From assembly GCA_900549655.1 (NCBI GenBank), contig UROZ01000063.1, positions 1 to 10,683 on the forward strand: a DNA stretch of 10,683 bases, written 5' to 3'. The DNA is from an uncultured Collinsella sp. (GTDB lineage Bacteria > Actinomycetota > Coriobacteriia > Coriobacteriales > Coriobacteriaceae). A program made the position numbers and the translations under genes. This document shows, one piece after another, positions 7,588-10,683 of this stretch (positions are counted from its first letter, which is position 1; every line of letters starts with the position of its first letter). The notes under the pieces are model-generated. The model was not told where the DNA came from. It did not search any database and saw nothing but the letters and a program-made list of their open reading frames with translations.

Positions 7588-9558
7588 TTAGGCGTCGATG
7601 ACGATGGTTTTGGGGCTGGTGCGGTCTATGAGCACGACACCCTCCGGTGTTGGCACTGAGGATTTGTCCGCGTGCCGCCTCGCGCGCGCCCACTCAAGCA
7701 TGTCGGTCTTGCCGGCGCTGAGATATTCCTTGCGCCTGGGGTGAATCTCGGGATCGGCCTTGAGGTCGCGAAACCACATGCCCTGCTTGTAATGGGTCAC
7801 GCACTCGTCAGGGGACAGACCGTCCTCCTCGTTGAAGCTGTAGAGCTCCTCGGGGCTCATGAGCGGAACCTTGACGTATCTCGTGCTCTCCTGGATGGAT
7901 TTACCGCTCGCGGAGTTCGAGACAGAGTAATCCGTGAACTTCTTCGTGGTGTTGCCCATCTCGCGCGATATCTGCTCACAGTCGGAAAAGAGGGAGGAAC
8001 CCATATACATAAAAATGGCCGAGTTTGCTCGGATGGATTCCGACTGCTTGCCATATCTAGCCTCGAGCTGTTTGCCGTCCTGCACGATCGCACAGAGGTT
8101 GATCCAGAACTTACGGCTCTCGGCGAAAAGCTTCTCAAGGTCGGGGATCTTGCCTATCTGGGCGAGCTCGTCGAGATAGCAGTAGAGGGGAATCTCAAGA
8201 TGGCCGATTCCATTCGTTGACCCGATATCCTTAGAGATGTCGAACAACTGGTTCAGGGCCATCGCGGCGACGAAGTCATAGGGGCCGCCGCCGGACTTGA
8301 TGCAGAAGAAGATTGCGCGCTTGCGCTTGTCGATAGACTGGAGGTCGAGCTCGTCACGGCCCAGCATCTTGCGAATCGCGGGGTTGTTGAGCCTTTGCAG
8401 GCGGGCGGCACACGAGGACACGACCGCCGCCATCTGCTCGGGAGCGCCGGCGTTTGCCTTGAAGGTGCGGTAGTTGGTGAGGACCGAGTTCTCAGGGAGA
8501 GACTCGTCATCCAGCGCGTCCTCGCCGTACGTATCGATGATGTACTGCGCGAACCCATCGAAGCCGTCGCGCTCCCGGGTGCCCTCGAAAACGAGGTCGA
8601 GCTTGTTGATGCCCTCGGCGCCGTCGGCCTTGGCCATCGCGAGGTAGTCGATGATGCCGGGAAGGGTGCAGTCGGCGGTATTGCCGTTGGCCTTGAACCA
8701 GAAGACGAACATGCCGCAAACGCAGGTGTAGAAGTTCTTCTCCATATCGATGAAGAACTGCTGGTCCCCGTGCGTGTCCTCGCCCTTGGTGTTCGAGATA
8801 AACATATTGACCAGTGAGTTGATGGACGTGACGTCGCGGCAGTTGATAAGCGGGTTGTAGGGGGTTGAGGCAAGGATATGCTCCTCGTCGCGCAGGTCGA
8901 TGACCTGCACGTCATAGCCGTTCTTCTCCAAAAAGGCGGCAGATGCACGGAACAGCTCGCCCGAGGGGTCGGTAAAGACCATGTTGCCGTTCATCTGCAT
9001 GATCTGATTGGTCACGAAACGGTAGGACTTGCCGGCGCCCGATCCGGCCATGATGAACATGTTTCGGTTCGGCACCTGGCTCTCGCGCCTGATCGGGTCC
9101 TTCTTGTCGTTGACGATGGATGTGCCGGCAACCTTGCTGTTGAGCGAGAGGATGATATTGTCGTCCTCGACCGTCTCGCACCATTCGGGAACCGGCCATT
9201 CGGCCGTCGCCTTGTTGTGCGAGTACAGCAGACGCTCCTGGGCGGTCGAGAAACGCTGGGATCCATATTGCTTTGCAGGCGAGATGTCCTCTCCGGGCGC
9301 CTCATGCTTAAGGAGAACGGCAAGGGCGATTGCGATGGCCGCGACGACCGAGGCCAGCAACGGGACCCCGCCGAAATAGATGCCGAGGGGCCGGCGGGAT
9401 GCCGCCCACGCGACGAACGCCACGACGTCATCGGACGTCTCGATACCGCTTGTTCCGAGCATGACCTTCTGGACCGTGAGGTTCACGATCCAGAAGGCGG
9501 CAGACCCCAGCACGGCGGCTCCGACGGCCTTCGTTATGTCTATCTTCGGCAGCTTCAT
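7588..9558 (-). CDS. virD4: VirD4/TraG/PcfC-type conjugative coupling ATPase
   Basis: This type IV coupling protein would bind the relaxase-DNA complex and feed it to the channel. It has 656 residues, normal for the family. Two N-terminal hydrophobic helices (about 11-33 and 60-83) anchor it. The RecA-like domain has Walker A GSGAGKSY (172-179, Lys177), DPSGEL at 197-202, Walker B YLDELAQIG (461-469, Asp463 and Glu464) and VQDGKQLE at 492-499 in the usual VirD4 sensor position. Residues about 260-440 are the inserted all-alpha domain thought to read substrates. The C-terminus ends in a charged region and a short hydrophobic strand. ATG at 9558 follows the stop of the PcfB-like gene by 3 nt, with AGAGG (9565-9569) 6 nt upstream, overlapping the end of that gene. 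All key motifs are intact. Confidence 0.97.
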   Translation of the reverse strand: MKLPKIDITKAVGAAVLGSAAFWIVNLTVQKVMLGTSGIETSDDVVAFVAWAASRRPLGIYFGGVPLLASVVAAIAIALAVLLKHEAPGEDISPAKQYGSQRFSTAQERLLYSHNKATAEWPVPEWCETVEDDNIILSLNSKVAGTSIVNDKKDPIRRESQVPNRNMFIMAGSGAGKSYRFVTNQIMQMNGNMVFTDPSGELFRASAAFLEKNGYDVQVIDLRDEEHILASTPYNPLINCRDVTSINSLVNMFISNTKGEDTHGDQQFFIDMEKNFYTCVCGMFVFWFKANGNTADCTLPGIIDYLAMAKADGAEGINKLDLVFEGTRERDGFDGFAQYIIDTYGEDALDDESLPENSVLTNYRTFKANAGAPEQMAAVVSSCAARLQRLNNPAIRKMLGRDELDLQSIDKRKRAIFFCIKSGGGPYDFVAAMALNQLFDISKDIGSTNGIGHLEIPLYCYLDELAQIGKIPDLEKLFAESRKFWINLCAIVQDGKQLEARYGKQSESIRANSAIFMYMGSSLFSDCEQISREMGNTTKKFTDYSVSNSASGKSIQESTRYVKVPLMSPEELYSFNEEDGLSPDECVTHYKQGMWFRDLKADPEIHPRRKEYLSAGKTDMLEWARARRHADKSSVPTPEGVVLIDRTSPKTIVIDA

Positions 9559-9561
9559 CGG

Positions 9562-10626
9562 CTACCTCTTGACCCGTTTGTTGAGGGTTCGGGAGTGCGT
9601 GGCCGGACGATTTTGGTTGCCGATTCGGTGACGGTTGGCCTTGCGATCGGCTGCGTCGCGCATGTTGACGGCGCGGATGACCTCATGCGAACCCATCTGC
9701 TTGGTTCGTCCCTGGCGCTGCTGGAGTCTGACCGATCCCTCGAAGGCCTCGCGGTCCTTCAGCGTCTCGATTTGGGTATGGCATCTGACGATGGCATCGG
9801 CACGATCTTCACGAAGCACGCCCTTGTCATCGCCCTCGCAGATTTGGTTCCCGATTTTCGCCGTGTGTCCGTCGGGATCGGTAATCCTGAAGGCTCCGGC
9901 CGTGGAAACGGCGGCGGTGTACACGACACCGTCCCACCCGGTGAATTTACGCTTGTACATGCCGTCGTCCTGGTCGAGCTTCCAAGACTCCCCTAGGTAT
10001 TCGATATTCTCCGGTGCAGGCGGAAGCCCTACCGAAGGAAGACCCACAGCAGGTAGCCCGATTGCCGGAAGGGCTGGGCACTCTTTTGGCTGGGAAGACG
10101 ACTGGATATCGCTTGGATTGGTGGGCATCTGGACGCCGCTTTCGACCGGACCCCTCATCGCGTTGTCCACATCGGCATTCGAGATCAGCTTCCTCTCGAT
10201 TGCCGTCTCAATGCAGGCGGCGAGCGCCTCCTGGTCCTTCATCTTGTATTCGATTGCGAAATAGCCAGTCGCCGGGTCCTCGAAGACAGCGAACCCGATG
10301 CGGTGCTTACGGCAGATGTCGGAAAGGAGAGACAGGTCGCTTCGATCGAGCGCACCTTCCTTGCCTAGGTTGACGAGTTTGATGACGTCGTTGCGGTCGC
10401 GCCTTAGCGTGTGCTCTGTAACGAGACCGTAACGTCCGAGCCCATTCACATGGCTGATCGCGCGGTTCGCGCCGCGACCGGCAACCCTGCCGGCACCTCC
10501 AGCGACTTTGCCCGTACCACGTGCGAGCGCTCTCATCGTGATGATGAGGACTTCGCGCGCCGGGGGCAGGACAGCCTGGCCGAGCATCAGCAGAACACGC
10601 ATGGCCTCTTCATTCTCTCCGGGCAT
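9562..10626 (-). CDS. PcfB/DUF3801-like coupling-protein partner with extra C-terminal domain
   Basis: The first gene of the visible operon encodes 354 residues. The N-terminus has a hydrophobic stretch (about 10-30) and a Gly/Arg-rich segment (36-55). Residues 64-150 look like the DUF3801/PcfB domain: RYGLVTEHTLRR, a KLVNLGKEGALDRSDLSLL helix region, then CRKHRIGFAVFED and YFAIEYKMKD strands. PcfB-type proteins commonly precede the coupling protein and help relaxosome docking, which fits the 3-nt gap to virD4. A Pro-rich linker with LPxxG repeats (186-205) leads to an unassigned domain (209-290) with WKLDQDDGMYKRKF and beta-like strands, then a very basic tail (Arg/Lys-rich 300-354) that could bind DNA. 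ATG at 10626 is chosen over GTG at 10635, because AGGAGG lies 8 nt before the ATG and overlaps the GTG. Assignment to DUF3801 is moderate. Confidence 0.7.
   Translation of the reverse strand: MPGENEEAMRVLLMLGQAVLPPAREVLIITMRALARGTGKVAGGAGRVAGRGANRAISHVNGLGRYGLVTEHTLRRDRNDVIKLVNLGKEGALDRSDLSLLSDICRKHRIGFAVFEDPATGYFAIEYKMKDQEALAACIETAIERKLISNADVDNAMRGPVESGVQMPTNPSDIQSSSQPKECPALPAIGLPAVGLPSVGLPPAPENIEYLGESWKLDQDDGMYKRKFTGWDGVVYTAAVSTAGAFRITDPDGHTAKIGNQICEGDDKGVLREDRADAIVRCHTQIETLKDREAFEGSVRLQQRQGRTKQMGSHEVIRAVNMRDAADRKANRHRIGNQNRPATHSRTLNKRVKR
10012..10071 (-). repeat. Short LPxxG tandem repeat inside the PcfB-like gene
   Basis: Residues 186-205 read LPAIG, LPAVG, LPSVG, LPPAP, a 15-nt unit repeated with small changes. 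It is a Pro/Gly-rich linker between the DUF3801-like part and the C-terminal domain. Its copy number could vary between relatives. Confidence 0.8.
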
Positions 10627-10634
10627 TGCTGCCA

Positions 10635-10640
10635 CCTCCT
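10635..10640 (-). promoter_or_regulatory. Strong ribosome binding site for the PcfB-like gene
   Basis: AGGAGG on the minus strand ends 8 nt before the ATG at 10626. It also overlaps the in-frame GTG at 10635, which rules that GTG out as the start. Confidence 0.85.
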
Positions 10641-10654
10641 TCCGGCGACGTGTA

Positions 10655-10683
10655 GTTGGGGCCGCACATAGAGCGGCCCCAAC
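10655..10683. promoter_or_regulatory. Perfect 11-bp GC-rich hairpin upstream of the operon
   Basis: GTTGGGGCCGC (10655-10665) pairs perfectly with GCGGCCCCAAC (10673-10683) around a 7-nt loop. The right arm ends exactly at the window edge, so the stem may be longer. On the minus strand it lies 14 nt before the AGGAGG of the first gene and is followed by no T-run, so it is not a classical terminator for upstream minus-strand genes. It could be a terminator on the plus strand if Ts follow outside the window, an mRNA-processing or attenuation hairpin, or an operator. Confidence 0.6.

Larger units (their letters stand above)
1..10683 (-). mobile_element. Conjugative T4SS module of an ICE or conjugative plasmid (partial)
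   Basis: Seven co-directional minus-strand genes encode recognisable parts of a Gram-positive conjugation machine: a PcfB-like partner, VirD4, a Maff2-like small membrane protein, a TrbL/VirB6-like channel protein, PrgI, VirB4 and a peptidoglycan hydrolase. Junctions are tight: 3 nt, 45 nt, a TAATG overlap, 13 nt, an ATGA overlap and 3 nt, which indicates one transcript with translational coupling. The element continues past the left edge, where the hydrolase is cut, and probably past the right edge. Relaxase, oriT, integrase and att sites are not visible, so an integrated element and a plasmid cannot be told apart. Confidence 0.9.

Noticed and set aside
8878..9996. 372-aa plus-strand open frame antisense to virD4 and the PcfB-like gene
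   Set aside because: It crosses two well-supported genes including the virD4 Walker A region and has a His/Asp/Gly-rich antisense composition, with no recognisable domain.
1..10683. CRISPR arrays, tRNA genes, insertion sequences, toxin-antitoxin or defence genes
   Set aside because: I looked for regular repeats, tRNA-like folds, transposase motifs and small gene pairs and saw none; nearly every base belongs to the T4SS operon.

Overview
The window holds one side of a conjugation (type IV secretion, T4SS) module from a Gram-positive integrative conjugative element or conjugative plasmid. All seven genes lie on the minus strand and read right to left with gaps of 45 nt or less or with overlaps, so they look like one operon. 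The DNA is GC-rich (three sampled 60-nt lines in the ATPase genes hold 38 to 44 G/C). The gene set (PcfB-like, VirD4, Maff2-like, TrbL/VirB6-like, PrgI, VirB4, lysozyme plus cysteine-peptidase hydrolase) is typical of elements in gut Firmicutes and Actinobacteria. A high-GC gut actinobacterium such as a member of Coriobacteriia is my best guess for the host, but that is inference and no marker gene is present.

Layout in transcription order: a perfect 11-bp hairpin (10683-10655); a PcfB/DUF3801-like coupling-protein partner (10626-9562); the VirD4/TraG coupling ATPase (9558-7588); a 72-aa Maff2-like membrane protein (7540-7322); a TrbL/VirB6-like channel protein with an added N-terminal ectodomain (7322-5733); a PrgI/VirB3-like protein (5719-5249); a very long VirB4 ATPase with a C-terminal extension of about 340 residues (5252-1611); and a membrane-anchored cell-wall hydrolase (1607 to beyond the left edge).

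How they work together: VirD4, helped by the PcfB-like protein, would bring the relaxase-DNA complex to the channel. PrgI, the TrbL-like protein and VirB4 would form the membrane translocon and its motor. The Maff2-like protein is a candidate small structural subunit. The hydrolase would open the peptidoglycan. No relaxase, origin of transfer, integrase or cargo gene is in the window. Almost all the DNA is coding, and no intergenic stretch exceeds 60 nt.

I found no clearly new standalone system. The features most worth a second look are additions to known parts: the VirB4 tail with an embedded globular segment resembling a relaxase-associated motif, the lower-GC ectodomain on the TrbL-like protein, the unusual VirB4 P-loop, and the hairpin ahead of the operon.
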